A stretch of 64,000 nt of DNA from Methylobacter sp. (lineage in GTDB: Bacteria > Pseudomonadota > Gammaproteobacteria > Methylococcales > Methylomonadaceae): contig NZ_JALOCF010000003.1 of assembly GCF_023227905.1 (NCBI RefSeq), forward strand, positions 1 to 64,000, in the 5' to 3' direction. Positions 6,607-16,627 of the stretch are shown here, piece by piece (the first letter of the stretch is position 1; every line of letters starts with the position of its first letter). The position numbers and the translations under genes are program-made. The notes under the pieces are model-generated. The model saw only the letters and a program-made list of their open reading frames with translations, was not told the DNA's origin and did no database searches.

Positions 6607-8769
6607 ATGACGCCTAAAGATGAAACACCGACTGCCGCCCATCTAACCGGTCTTCAACCGTCCCCTGCCGACGCCAACCGTTCCGATCAAGCCGCAGCGG
6701 TGCTGGCTCAAGAGCCGGGCGAAGCGCTTACCACTAATCAGGGATTGTGCATCAGCGATAACCAGAATTCCTTGCGCGGCGGTGCTCGCGGCCCGACGCT
6801 GCTGGAAGATCATATCCTGCGTGAAAAAATCATGCATTTCGACCATGAGCGTATCCCCGAGCGCGTGGTGCATGCACGGGGAGCGGGCGCACACGGTTAT
6901 TTCCAAGTGTACAAGCCGATGAACCACTATACCAAAGCCGGTTTCCTGCAAGACCCGGATGTTAAGACGCCGGTATTCGTGCGTTTTTCCACCGTCGTCG
7001 GCTCGCGCGGCTCGGCCGATACCGCCCGCGATGTACGCGGCTTCGCAGTCAAGTTCTACACCCAAGAAGGCAATTTCGATCTGGTAGGCAACAATATGCC
7101 GGTGTTTTTTATCCAGGACGCTATCAAGTTCCCCGACCTCGTCCATGCGATCAAGCCGGAGCCGCACCATGAAATTCCGCAAGCTTCAGCCGCTCACGAT
7201 ACGTTTTGGGATTTCATTTCGCTGATGCCGGAGTCCGCGCATATGATCATGTGGGTCATGTCGGATCGCGCCATTCCCAGAAGCTTTTCAATGATGGAAG
7301 GCTTTGGCGTGCATACTTTTCGCTTTATTAACGAATCCGGCAAGTCCTGCTTCGTTAAATTCCACTGGAAACCGGTGCTCGGCGTTCATTCGCTGGTCTG
7401 GGACGAAGCGGTCAAACTGGCCGGCAAGGACCCCGACTTTAACCGGCGCGACTTGTGGGAAGCCATCAACCGGGGCCAATACCCTGAATGGGAACTTGGC
7501 GTGCAGATAGTGCCCGAGGAAGACGAGCACAAGTTCAACTTCGACTTGCTCGATGCGACCAAGCTGATTCCCGAGACCTTGGTGCCGGTACAAATCATCG
7601 GCAAGCTGACCTTGAACCGCAATCCCGACAACTTCTTTGCCGAGACCGAGCAGGTTGCGTTCCACCCCGGCCATGTCGTGCCGGGCATCGATTTCAGCAA
7701 CGATCCTTTATTGCAGGGGCGGCTGTTTTCCTATCTCGATACTCAACTTTCCCGTTTAGGCAGCCCCAATTTCCACGAAATACCGATCAACCGCCCGATT
7801 GCCGCAGTCAGCAACAATCAGCGCGACGGCCATATGCGCCAAACCATCGTCAAGGGCAGAGTGAGTTACGAACCCAACTCTTTGGGCGGCGGCTGTCCGA
7901 TGCAACGGCCTTGGGAGCAAGGCCGTTTTACCAGTTATCCGCAGCCGATGGATGGCGAAAAGCTGCGCGTGCGTAGCGACAGTTTCAACGATCACTTCTC
8001 GCAAGCGGCGCTGTTCTGGCGCAGCCAGTCGGCCTGGGAAAAGGACCATATCGTTTCGGCTTTCTGCTTTGAGCTAGGCAAGGTCGAAGTTGATGCCGTG
8101 CGCGAGCGCATGCTTTCTATGCTGGATCAGATCGATACGCTGCTTGCCTTCCGGGTTGCCGAAGGTTTGGGAATGGCGGTGCCTAAAACGTCCAGCGGCG
8201 CGAGAAATGTTCCACGAACCGGCGAGCCTGAGATGGATCCGGCGCTGAGCATGGCAAATACCCGCAAAGACTCTATCCTCGGCCGAAAGATAGCGGTGCT
8301 TGTTGCAGACCATGTAGACAAGGCGTCGCTTGCGGTATGCAAAGCATTGGAAGCGGAAGACGCGGTCATCAAATTCATCGCGCCACGTTTGGGAGATATC
8401 AAAAATAGCGCAGAAGAATTTATCAAAGTAAACCACAGCCTGCCGACGGTAGGATCGGTCATGTTTGATGCGGTATTTATTCCGGGAGGACAGCAAAGTG
8501 TGGAAGCCCTGTGTGAGGATGCTCATGCCGTGCTTTTCGTTAAGGAAGCCTATAAACATGGCAAAGCCATCGCCGCCCACCATAACGGCGCCAAGCTGAT
8601 CGCCCAGGCGGCGCGCTCTGCCGGGATAGAGAGCGGAGAGTTTCACGGTCCGGGTGTCATTACCTCGTTGTCTGAAACAATTGATGACTCTTTCGTTAAG
8701 AATTTCATTAGTGCTATCGCCATGCACCGCTGTACCGAGCGCCCCGACCTGGATGCGATTGTGGCATAG
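6607..8769 (+). CDS. katE: Large-subunit catalase (HPII type)
   Basis: 720 residues, the length of clade II catalases. It decomposes hydrogen peroxide to water and oxygen in the cytoplasm. Catalytic His89 lies in V-V-H-A-R-G-A-G-A-H-G, the distal Asn in V-G-N-N-M-P-V-F-F (162/163), and the heme-ligand Tyr376 in R-L-F-S-Y-L-D-T-Q. Residues 555-715 form the DJ-1/PfpI-like flavodoxin domain typical of HPII (F-I-P-G-G-Q-Q-S). ATG follows GAGAGG. A single gene between two gaps; HPII is commonly under RpoS or general stress control, but no such promoter is claimed here. Confidence 0.96.
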   Translation: MTPKDETPTAAHLTGLQPSPADANRSDQAAAVLAQEPGEALTTNQGLCISDNQNSLRGGARGPTLLEDHILREKIMHFDHERIPERVVHARGAGAHGYFQVYKPMNHYTKAGFLQDPDVKTPVFVRFSTVVGSRGSADTARDVRGFAVKFYTQEGNFDLVGNNMPVFFIQDAIKFPDLVHAIKPEPHHEIPQASAAHDTFWDFISLMPESAHMIMWVMSDRAIPRSFSMMEGFGVHTFRFINESGKSCFVKFHWKPVLGVHSLVWDEAVKLAGKDPDFNRRDLWEAINRGQYPEWELGVQIVPEEDEHKFNFDLLDATKLIPETLVPVQIIGKLTLNRNPDNFFAETEQVAFHPGHVVPGIDFSNDPLLQGRLFSYLDTQLSRLGSPNFHEIPINRPIAAVSNNQRDGHMRQTIVKGRVSYEPNSLGGGCPMQRPWEQGRFTSYPQPMDGEKLRVRSDSFNDHFSQAALFWRSQSAWEKDHIVSAFCFELGKVEVDAVRERMLSMLDQIDTLLAFRVAEGLGMAVPKTSSGARNVPRTGEPEMDPALSMANTRKDSILGRKIAVLVADHVDKASLAVCKALEAEDAVIKFIAPRLGDIKNSAEEFIKVNHSLPTVGSVMFDAVFIPGGQQSVEALCEDAHAVLFVKEAYKHGKAIAAHHNGAKLIAQAARSAGIESGEFHGPGVITSLSETIDDSFVKNFISAIAMHRCTERPDLDAIVA

Positions 8770-8947
8770 GGCTTTGCAATGCAGGGATTACTGAACAACA
8801 GGATTTTTGAATTATTGTCCGGCTTATAAAGTACCTGATATTTAGCACCCTATAACCATTTGATATTAACAACTTAAACCATAGGCGGATCATTAATTTT
8901 CATGTTCAACCTATTCATTGGCAAACAAAGTTCACTAGGGGTGCGAC

Positions 8948-9580
8948 ATGTCGAACTATAACAATTGGCAATATCATCAAAAACCTGTCAACAGGACTTT
9001 TTTAAAAGGCTTATTCGCTCTTATCCCCATCACCCTCACCGTTTATTTGCTGTTCTGGATGGCCGCCACTGCCGAATTTGCGCTGGGCAAGATATTCAAG
9101 TTTTTCTTCCCCGATAGCTGGTATATAGCGGGCATGGGATTTGTTTTGGGCCTTGTTGTCACGTTTTTTTTCGGAAGCTTTCTTGAATCGCAAACTTTCC
9201 GCCGACTGTTCCATATCTTTGAAGAACTTGTCATGCAGATTCCCTTTGTCAAAGGCATCTATACCACCATACGGGATTTTAGTTCTCTTTTTTCCAGCGA
9301 AAAGAAAGGAAAATTTCAACAAGTCGTGTTGGTTAAGGGACTCCCGGACAACTGTCAGCAGATAGGTTTTATTACTGCTTCGAAGCTTGAAGAGGCTTCC
9401 CCTGCTTTTATTGCCGATGACCGGATTGCCGTATTTTTGCCTTTCAGTTATCAGCTGGGCGGGTATACCGTCATTATGCCGCGGGAAAATGTAGTCGAAA
9501 TAGATATGTCTGTAGAGGATGCGCTACGGTTTATTGCAACAGCCGGTGTTGTTGGCGACGGTAATGACCAAAAAAAGTAG
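8948..9580 (+). CDS. DUF502 family membrane protein
   Basis: 210 residues. Two hydrophobic segments (about residues 18-42 and 58-80) are followed by the conserved DUF502 region: P-F-V-K-G-I-Y-T-T-I-R-D, then V-V-L-V-K and a C-terminal V-F-L-P-F with P-x-E-N-V-V-E-I-D-M. Members are inner-membrane proteins of unknown function. The gene stands alone, with gaps of 178 nt before and about 117 nt after. Confidence 0.8.
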   Translation: MSNYNNWQYHQKPVNRTFLKGLFALIPITLTVYLLFWMAATAEFALGKIFKFFFPDSWYIAGMGFVLGLVVTFFFGSFLESQTFRRLFHIFEELVMQIPFVKGIYTTIRDFSSLFSSEKKGKFQQVVLVKGLPDNCQQIGFITASKLEEASPAFIADDRIAVFLPFSYQLGGYTVIMPRENVVEIDMSVEDALRFIATAGVVGDGNDQKK

Positions 9581-9626
9581 CTTAACCGAAACCTCCTAAA
9601 ACCATTTGATTGCCGACCTCTCTCGG

Positions 9627-9647
9627 TATGTGCTCTACCGTACGGAC
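9627..9647 (+). promoter_or_regulatory. 21-nt stress motif, site D
   Basis: TATGTGCTCTACCGTACG followed by GAC, 50 nt before the glycogen phosphorylase start. This is the copy closest to the consensus and heads the six-gene carbon operon. Confidence 0.5.
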
Positions 9648-9697
9648 TGCGAGCCCGTGTAGCGGCTAAAGTGGCTCGCGTTATGAACGGAGAAACT

Positions 9698-12244
9698 ATG
9701 GACAAAAAAGCGCGCGTTTGTAGCCCTATTTATAGCCTTCTGCCTGTCCAGATCGAAGGGTTCGATGCCTTGGCTGAGCTCGCCCTGAATATCCGCTGGT
9801 CATGGAATCATGCAACCGATGAGGTGTGGCGACGGCTTGACCCTGAATTATGGGAAATCACGCAAAACCCGTGGGTTGTGCTACAGACCGTCTCGCGCGA
9901 TCGCATCGAACGTTTGTTAGCCGATCCCGTTTTCCGCAAAGACGTCGAAGATTTGTTGCAGACCAAATCGCAAGCGGTGGAGGCGCCTGCATGGTTTCAG
10001 CAGAACCACCCGCAGAGCCCGCTGAGCTGCGTCGTCTATTTCAGCATGGAATTTATGCTCAGCGAAGCTCTGCCGATCTACTCGGGCGGGCTTGGCAATG
10101 TCGCCGGCGATCAGCTTAAGGCCGCAAGCGATTTGGGCGTTCCGGTAGTCGGCGTCGGCCTGCTGTACCAGCGAGGCTATTTTCGCCAGGTCATCGACAA
10201 GGATGGCAGCCAGCAAGCCCTGTTTCCGTATAACGACCCCGGCCAATTGCCGATTACGCCGGTGCGCCAGGAGAACGGCGAATGGTTCCGGCTGGAAATC
10301 GCCTTGCCCGGTTACTCGGTATGGTTGCGCATCTGGCAGGTCCGGGTCGGCAAATTGAAGCTTTACCTGCTGGACAGCAATGATCCGGCGAACTTCCCGA
10401 CGCACCGAGGGATTACCAGCGAGCTGTATGGCGGCGGGACGGAGCTGCGCCTCAAGCAGGAGCTGCTGCTGGGAATCGGCGGCTGGAGGTTGCTCGATGA
10501 GCTCGGCATCCACGCGGAAGTCTGTCACCTGAATGAAGGCCATGCCGCCTTTGCGGTGCTGGAACGCGCCCGTTGTTTCATGCAAAAAACAGCGCAGCCT
10601 TTCAACGTCGCACTGGCCGTTACTCGCGCAGGCAACCTGTTCACTACCCATAGCGCAGTGGCGGCGGGATTCGACCGTTTCTCCCCAAGCCTGATCAGTC
10701 AATACCTGTGCCGTTATGCCAAGCTAAGGCTGGGCATAACAATGCATGAGTTACTGGCTCTGGGCCGTCAGAACCCGAACGATGATTCGGAATATTTCAA
10801 TATGGCCTATCTGGCCATTCGCGGCAGCGGAGCTGTCAATGGCGTCAGTCGTTTGCATGGGCAAGTCAGCCGGAATTTCTTCGCGCCCCTCTTTCCTCAT
10901 TGGCCGATGGCCGAAGTGCCGGTTGGGCATGTGACCAACGGAGTACATATGCCGACCTGGGATTCGGCATCGGCCGACGAACTATGGACGGAAGCCTGCG
11001 GTAAGGAGCGCTGGCTGGGAACGATGGAAACCCTGGAGCATGACATTCGCCGCGTTTCCGACATCAGGCTCTGGCAGTTTCGCACGGCCGCCAGCAAGTC
11101 TCTTGTCGAATACGCCTCCGAGCGTTTGGCAAGACAACTGGCCGCCATCGGCGAGCCGCCTGAAACCGTCGAGGAAGCAAAACATCTGCTTGATCCCAAT
11201 GTGTTGACATTGGGTTTTGCCCGGCGCTTCGCGACTTACAAGAGGCCGAACCTGCTGCTGCACGATCCAGAGCGATTACTGCGTTTGTTAACCGATGTGC
11301 ATCGGCCGGTGCAACTTGTCATTGCCGGAAAAGCTCATCCGGCAGACCAGGCGGGGCAAGACCTGATCAGGGAATGGATGCATTTCATCCAGCGGCATCA
11401 GCCTTGGGCGCGAGTGATATTTCTTAGCGATTACGACATGCATTTGACCGAACGCCTGGTACAGGGCGTGGATGTCTGGATAAACACGCCGCGGCGGCCT
11501 TGGGAGGCGTGCGGAACCAGCGGCATGAAGGTGCTGGTCAACGGCGGCCTCAACGTCTCGGTATTGGACGGCTGGTGGGCGGAAGCTTACAAGCCTGAGC
11601 TGGGCTGGGCGCTGGGCGATAGTCTGGGGCATGGCGACGATTCCGCCGGGGACGCGGCCGATGCCTGCGCGCTCTACGATTTGCTCGAACGGGAGGTGAT
11701 CCCGGAGTTTTATAATCGGGATGAGAACGGCATTCCGACCGCATGGATCCAGCGGATGAGGGAAAGCATGGCGCAATTGACGCCGCGCTTCTCCGTGAAT
11801 CGCACGGTGCGCGAATACACTGAGCAACATTATATTCCGGCTGCTGCCGCTTACCATTCACGGGCTGCCAATGACTGCGAAGCCGGCAAGCACATGGTCG
11901 AGTGGAAACACAGCCTGGACCAAAAATGGGCCGCGCTGCACTTCGGTAAAATCAAAGTTGAGACGCGCGGCGAATATCACCTGTTTGAGGTTCAGGTCTA
12001 TTTCCATAACCTCGACCCCAAGGCCGTGCGGGTGGAGATTTACGCTGACGGCGACATGAACGATGCGCCTGTATGCAAGGAAATGATGCTCCTTCGCTAT
12101 CTGGTCGGCTCATCGGGCGGCTACGTTTACTGCATTGCAGTGCCTGCGTCGCGCCCCTCAAAGGATTACACGACACGATTGGTGCCCTACTGCGAAGGCA
12201 TGGCAATTCCACTGGAAGACGATCGGATTCTATGGCAACAATGA
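9698..12244 (+). CDS. glgP: Glycogen (alpha-glucan) phosphorylase
   Basis: 848 residues from ATG 9698, chosen because CGGAGA lies 5 nt before it; ATG 9683 is an alternative. It releases glucose 1-phosphate from alpha-1,4-glucans. N-terminal residues 20-110 are the DUF3417-like segment of the short bacterial/archaeal phosphorylase class. Y-F-S-M-E-F, E-A-L-P-I-Y-S-G-G-L-G and H-L-N-E-G-H-A-A-F mark the core. The PLP lysine is K611 in G-T-S-G-M-K-V-L-V-N-G-G. First gene of the operon feeding sugar phosphates toward phosphoketolase and aldolase; overlaps the next gene by ATGA. Confidence 0.93.
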   Translation: MDKKARVCSPIYSLLPVQIEGFDALAELALNIRWSWNHATDEVWRRLDPELWEITQNPWVVLQTVSRDRIERLLADPVFRKDVEDLLQTKSQAVEAPAWFQQNHPQSPLSCVVYFSMEFMLSEALPIYSGGLGNVAGDQLKAASDLGVPVVGVGLLYQRGYFRQVIDKDGSQQALFPYNDPGQLPITPVRQENGEWFRLEIALPGYSVWLRIWQVRVGKLKLYLLDSNDPANFPTHRGITSELYGGGTELRLKQELLLGIGGWRLLDELGIHAEVCHLNEGHAAFAVLERARCFMQKTAQPFNVALAVTRAGNLFTTHSAVAAGFDRFSPSLISQYLCRYAKLRLGITMHELLALGRQNPNDDSEYFNMAYLAIRGSGAVNGVSRLHGQVSRNFFAPLFPHWPMAEVPVGHVTNGVHMPTWDSASADELWTEACGKERWLGTMETLEHDIRRVSDIRLWQFRTAASKSLVEYASERLARQLAAIGEPPETVEEAKHLLDPNVLTLGFARRFATYKRPNLLLHDPERLLRLLTDVHRPVQLVIAGKAHPADQAGQDLIREWMHFIQRHQPWARVIFLSDYDMHLTERLVQGVDVWINTPRRPWEACGTSGMKVLVNGGLNVSVLDGWWAEAYKPELGWALGDSLGHGDDSAGDAADACALYDLLEREVIPEFYNRDENGIPTAWIQRMRESMAQLTPRFSVNRTVREYTEQHYIPAAAAYHSRAANDCEAGKHMVEWKHSLDQKWAALHFGKIKVETRGEYHLFEVQVYFHNLDPKAVRVEIYADGDMNDAPVCKEMMLLRYLVGSSGGYVYCIAVPASRPSKDYTTRLVPYCEGMAIPLEDDRILWQQ

Positions 12245-12894
12245 TAAAAAACGCGACGAACAAAACAAGCGTAATTACCTGCCTGTTTGTGGACATCGGC
12301 GGCGTGCTGCTCAGCAACGGCTGGGACCATCATCTCCGCAAACAGGCGGCGACCGATTTCAAGCTGGATTGGGACGAGCTGGAAAGCCGCCATCACTTGA
12401 ACGTCGATGTTTATGAGACAGACAAGCTCACGCTGAAAGACTATTTAGCCAGGGTGGTGTTTTATGAGGAGCGGCCTTTTACTCCGACTCAGTTTCGGGA
12501 CTTCATGTTTGCGCACTCGCAGCCTTATCCGGAAATGATCGAACTGGTCACTCAGCTCAAGATCCGCTACGGCCTGAAAATTTTCGTGGTCAGCAATGAA
12601 GCGCGCGAAATCAATGATTACCGAATTGAAAAGTTCAAACTGGACGAGTTTGTGGATTGCTTTATTTCTTCCTGTTATGTCCATTTGAGAAAACCCGACA
12701 AGGATATTTTCCGGCTGGCGTTGGACATTGCCCAAGTGCCGGCCAAGCAGACAGCCTATATCGAAAACACTCCGTTGCTTGTTCAAGTCGCGGAAACTTT
12801 CGGAATCCGAGGCATCCTGCATACGGATTACAAATCTACCTGCGAGAAACTGGCCGCGCTAGGGTTGATCAATGACGAAGAGATTATTCCATGA
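12241..12894 (+). CDS. HAD-superfamily hydrolase-like protein
   Basis: 217 residues from ATG 12241, which overlaps the glgP stop as ATGA; ATG 12232 is the alternative. Motif I is L-F-V-D-I-G-G-V-L-L with the nucleophilic Asp, motif II is V-V-S-N-E-A, and motif III is the Lys in L-R-K-P-D-K-D-I-F. Motif IV, normally acidic (D-D), reads I-E-N-T-P-L, so metal binding may be weak. It belongs to the YihX/phosphatase-like class. The operon context suggests action on a sugar phosphate, perhaps glucose 1-phosphate, but this is inference and catalysis may be impaired. Confidence 0.8.
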   Translation: MIKNATNKTSVITCLFVDIGGVLLSNGWDHHLRKQAATDFKLDWDELESRHHLNVDVYETDKLTLKDYLARVVFYEERPFTPTQFRDFMFAHSQPYPEMIELVTQLKIRYGLKIFVVSNEAREINDYRIEKFKLDEFVDCFISSCYVHLRKPDKDIFRLALDIAQVPAKQTAYIENTPLLVQVAETFGIRGILHTDYKSTCEKLAALGLINDEEIIP

Positions 12895-13043
12895 AATCTG
12901 TTATTGCTCGCCTCCTGTCGGTTAATCAAACATCAGGTTTACACCATGCCTACGGCCTGGAGCCGGTGGTTGCCCGTTGTAAGCGGCGCATCTTGGAGGG
13001 AACCGTACCCGCAGAGAATGGGCCCGACGGCTCAAGGACATGA
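12891..13043 (+). CDS. Small ORF coupled to both neighbours (50 aa)
   Basis: A 50-codon frame that overlaps the HAD stop by ATGA (12891-12894) and whose own TGA overlaps the ATPase ATG (13040-13043). Double ATGA coupling matches every other junction of this operon, which is the main evidence that it is translated. The peptide is basic in the middle (C-K-R-R) and has no membrane segment. It could be a real small protein or a relay that passes ribosomes to the ATPase. No family recognised. Confidence 0.5.
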   Translation: MKSVIARLLSVNQTSGLHHAYGLEPVVARCKRRILEGTVPAENGPDGSRT

Positions 13044-16000
13044 ACCCGCCCCCGGAACAAGGCAGCGCTTGGCACAGCCGACCGACTGAGGAGATACTTG
13101 CACAGTTTGCTTCGTCTCCGGAAGGGCTCTCTTCCAAAGAAGCCGCACAGCGACTTGCCGCCAACGGGCCGAACGAGCTTAAGGAAAGCAAACCCATCAG
13201 CCCGCTACGGATTGCCATCGACCAGTTCAAGAGCCTGATCATCTGGATTCTGATCGCTGCCGGAGCCGTCTCCGGCCTGTTAGGAGACGTCGAGGACGTT
13301 ATCGCCATCTATACGGTTGTCATCCTTAACGCCGCGATAGGCTTCTACCAGGAATTCAGTGCTCAGAAGTCGATCGCGGAACTCAAAAAGATGGTCGCGC
13401 CTCAGGCTAAAGTACGGCGCGACGGACAGATTATTTCACTTCCTGCTTCACAAATCGTTGTCGGCGACATTCTCGCGCTGGACTCCGGCGATCTGATCGC
13501 CGCCGATGCCCGGCTTCTTGAAGCGGCTTCACTGGCCTGCGTTGAGTCCGCGTTGACCGGCGAGTCGGAGGCGGAGCAGAAGCACACCGAGACCTTGGCG
13601 CAAGAAGATATTCCGCTCGGCGACCGGAAAAACATGGTATTCATGGGCACCAGCGTCGCGACAGGCACCGGCCAAGCCGTGGTTGTGGCTACGGCGATGA
13701 ACACCGAACTGGGCCGCATTGCAGGATTGCTTGACGATGCGAAAGCGGATCAGGGTACGCCGCTGCAACAGAAACTCGACGCATTCGGACGCATCCTGGT
13801 CTGGATGGCGTTGGCTATCGTCGCGTTGCTGTTCGGGCTAGGCTGGCTTCGGGGAACCCAGCTGATGGAATTGACCATGACCTCGATCAGCCTCGCCGTG
13901 GCCGCCATCCCGGAAGGGCTGCCTGCCGTGGTTACTGTGGCGCTTTCGCTGGGCGTGTTGCGCATGGCCCGCCGCCGCGCTTTGGTGCGCAAACTGCCTG
14001 CCGTTGAGACGCTAGGCTCAACCAACGTCATCTGCACGGACAAAACCGGCACCCTGACCGCCGGGGAAATGACCGTGCGCGCGTTTTACATTGCAGGCCG
14101 GCGCTATGAGGTCACCGGCGAGGGCTACGGGCCGGATGGCGAAGTCCGCCTGGAGGACGGCAAGGAGCCAACCCAGCACGCCGCACCGCTGCTTGAGCTT
14201 GCAACCATCATCCTCGGCTGCAACAATGCGCATCTGGTTCAGGAAGACGGCGATTGGAAGACCATCGGCGACCCTACCGAAGGCGCACTATTGACCGCCG
14301 GGATCAAAGCCGGTGGCGACCGGGAGCGCATCGAACGGGAACTGCCGAAGCACTACGAAATTCCGTTCGACTCCGACCGCAAACGCAGCACGGTTATCCG
14401 CCGATTGCCGGACGGCAAGTTTCGCGCACTGATTAACGGCGCGCCCAGCGAATTGTTGGAGAGCAGCACTCGCTTTTATACAGCTACCGGCATAAACCCT
14501 CTGACTGAGCAGGATAGAGAGCAGATCCAGGCGCAAATTTCCGCGATGGCGCAACAGTCCTTGCGCGTGCTCGGCTCGGCTTATCGGGAGCTGGACAATG
14601 CGCATCCTGACGACCTGACTGCGGATGCCGTAGAGCAAGACCTGGTGTTCGTCGGCCTGTCGGGGATGTATGATCCGCCGCGCCAAGAGGTCAAAGAGGC
14701 TATCGCAAAATGCCGCTCTGCGGGCATCCGCGTAGTGATGATTACCGGCGACCATCCGCACACTGCCATAGCCATCGCACGGGAAATCGGCCTTGCTGAA
14801 GCTGGCGATGTGGCTGTTTCGGGTGCTGAGCTGAACAAGATGACGGAGCAAGAGTTGCAGCTGCGCGCGCCAAAAATCGCGGTTTACGCTCGCGTCACCG
14901 CCGAGCACAAACAGCGCATTATCCGCGCCTGGAAAGCGAATGACGCGGTGGTTGCGATGACCGGCGATGGCGTCAACGACGCCCCGGCTGTCAGGAGCGC
15001 GGACATTGGCATTACGATGGGGCGGACGGGAACGGAAGTCACCAAGGAAGCGGCGGACATGATAATCGCCGACGACAACTTCGCCACTATCATCGCCGCC
15101 GTCGAAGAAGGCCGGGGCATCTATTACAACATCCGCAAAACGCTCCAATACCTGCTCGCGGGCAACACCGGCGAGTTGTTGCTGATGACGCTCTGCGTGG
15201 TCATCGGGCTGCCGACGCCGCTGCTGCCGATTCATCTGCTCTGGATCAACCTGGTTACTGACGGCCTACCCGCGCTGTGCCTGGCCACCGACCCCATCGA
15301 CCCCGAAGTGATGAAACGCCGTCCGCGCAGCCGCTCTGAGAATATTACCGACCGTGGTTTTTTCCGGCCGATGTTATTGACAAGCTTCCTGACCGCAACC
15401 GTCGCGTTCACGGCTTACTATAATGCCTTGCAGTCTCAAACTACTGAAACGGCCCGCACCGCCGCCTTCGCTACGCTGGTATTTGCCGAACTGTGGCGCG
15501 CTTTCGGCGCTCGCAGTGAAACCAAGCCGCTCTGGCGCATTCCCCTGCTGAACAACATCAACCTGGTTATCGTGGTTGCCATTTCTTTCGGACTCCAGGT
15601 GTGGAGCCAACAAGACGGGACTTTGGGCCGACTCCTGAAATCATCGTACCTGTCGTTTTCCAATTGCTTGGTGCTGCTCGCTGTGGCCGCCCTACCGCTA
15701 TTGGTTCTGGAGCTGGTGAAAGTGGGGAGATACCTGCAACGGCAAAGAAGGCTTGAACCGATTGAAGCTCAAAGAGCTCGCGCGACAGAGACGACATTCA
15801 GTCTTGCCGTGAAAAATTTTTTGCAGATGGACGGGCCGACGTCGGCGGCGGCATTTTCTCATTATGCCTTCTTCTCGCTGTTTCCTTTGATCGTGCTCTC
15901 TGCGGCCATTGCTTCGCTGTTTGTTGACCGGGAACGGGCCGGGATGGAAATCATTGCTTACGTTGAGGCCTATGTGCCGATCGGCGGCGAAATGCAAAGT

Positions 16001-16627
16001 TACATTTTTGACACCATCAGCGGCGTCATCGAAGCGCGCGGACCGGTAAGCGCGCTCGCACTGCTGATGCTGGTTTGGTCGGCCATGCAATTCTTCACCA
16101 CGCTGATTTCCGCCACACAGCGGGCCTGGGGCGAAGCTCCCCTCAATTGGTGGCGGCTTCCGCTCAAGAGCCTGGTTTTTCTGATTCTCACGATCATCCT
16201 GGCGCTCTTGTCTCTTGCGGTGCCGGTGCTGGCAAAAATAGCCAAGGACTGGCTTTTCATTGTGAACGATTTGATTTCCTCGGTCTATCTGTTGGTGAGC
16301 TATTTCCTTCCGGCGTTAGTGATGCTCCTGTGCCTGAGTTTTTTTTACAAACTGGCTCCACGTCGGCCCGTGCGTTTTTCCGAAGTTTGGCGCGCCGCTT
16401 TATGCGCCACGGTGCTGTTGCAAGTGGCCGAAAGCCTGTTCGTAATTTTTATCGATAATTTTGCCGCATTAAACGCGGTTTATGGGGCATTCGGCGGAAT
16501 CATAGCGTTGCTGCTGTGGATTTACCTTTCCGGGTGCATTGTCATCTTCGGTGCCTGCCTGAGCGCTGCCCAGGCCAACATTAGCGTAAGCCATCATGGC
16601 GCACTGCCACGAGGAGCCAAACCATGA
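13040..16627 (+). CDS. P-type cation ATPase fused to a YihY/BrkB membrane domain
   Basis: 1195 residues in one frame. Residues 1-905 are a P2-type cation ATPase (Ca2+/Na+/K+ class): N-terminal cation ATPase domain, T-G-E-S actuator, P-E-G-L-P in helix M4, phosphorylated Asp334 in D-K-T-G-T-L-T, M-I-T-G-D-H and M-T-G-D-G-V-N-D hinge. Residues 915-1190 match the YihY/BrkB (UPF0761) family: F-S-H-Y-A-F-F-S-L-F-P start and six hydrophobic segments ending A-F-G-G-I-I-A-L-L-L-W-I-Y. The two parts are normally separate proteins. The frame is open across the junction near 15780. The transported ion is unknown. Confidence 0.88.
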   Translation: MNPPPEQGSAWHSRPTEEILAQFASSPEGLSSKEAAQRLAANGPNELKESKPISPLRIAIDQFKSLIIWILIAAGAVSGLLGDVEDVIAIYTVVILNAAIGFYQEFSAQKSIAELKKMVAPQAKVRRDGQIISLPASQIVVGDILALDSGDLIAADARLLEAASLACVESALTGESEAEQKHTETLAQEDIPLGDRKNMVFMGTSVATGTGQAVVVATAMNTELGRIAGLLDDAKADQGTPLQQKLDAFGRILVWMALAIVALLFGLGWLRGTQLMELTMTSISLAVAAIPEGLPAVVTVALSLGVLRMARRRALVRKLPAVETLGSTNVICTDKTGTLTAGEMTVRAFYIAGRRYEVTGEGYGPDGEVRLEDGKEPTQHAAPLLELATIILGCNNAHLVQEDGDWKTIGDPTEGALLTAGIKAGGDRERIERELPKHYEIPFDSDRKRSTVIRRLPDGKFRALINGAPSELLESSTRFYTATGINPLTEQDREQIQAQISAMAQQSLRVLGSAYRELDNAHPDDLTADAVEQDLVFVGLSGMYDPPRQEVKEAIAKCRSAGIRVVMITGDHPHTAIAIAREIGLAEAGDVAVSGAELNKMTEQELQLRAPKIAVYARVTAEHKQRIIRAWKANDAVVAMTGDGVNDAPAVRSADIGITMGRTGTEVTKEAADMIIADDNFATIIAAVEEGRGIYYNIRKTLQYLLAGNTGELLLMTLCVVIGLPTPLLPIHLLWINLVTDGLPALCLATDPIDPEVMKRRPRSRSENITDRGFFRPMLLTSFLTATVAFTAYYNALQSQTTETARTAAFATLVFAELWRAFGARSETKPLWRIPLLNNINLVIVVAISFGLQVWSQQDGTLGRLLKSSYLSFSNCLVLLAVAALPLLVLELVKVGRYLQRQRRLEPIEAQRARATETTFSLAVKNFLQMDGPTSAAAFSHYAFFSLFPLIVLSAAIASLFVDRERAGMEIIAYVEAYVPIGGEMQSYIFDTISGVIEARGPVSALALLMLVWSAMQFFTTLISATQRAWGEAPLNWWRLPLKSLVFLILTIILALLSLAVPVLAKIAKDWLFIVNDLISSVYLLVSYFLPALVMLLCLSFFYKLAPRRPVRFSEVWRAALCATVLLQVAESLFVIFIDNFAALNAVYGAFGGIIALLLWIYLSGCIVIFGACLSAAQANISVSHHGALPRGAKP

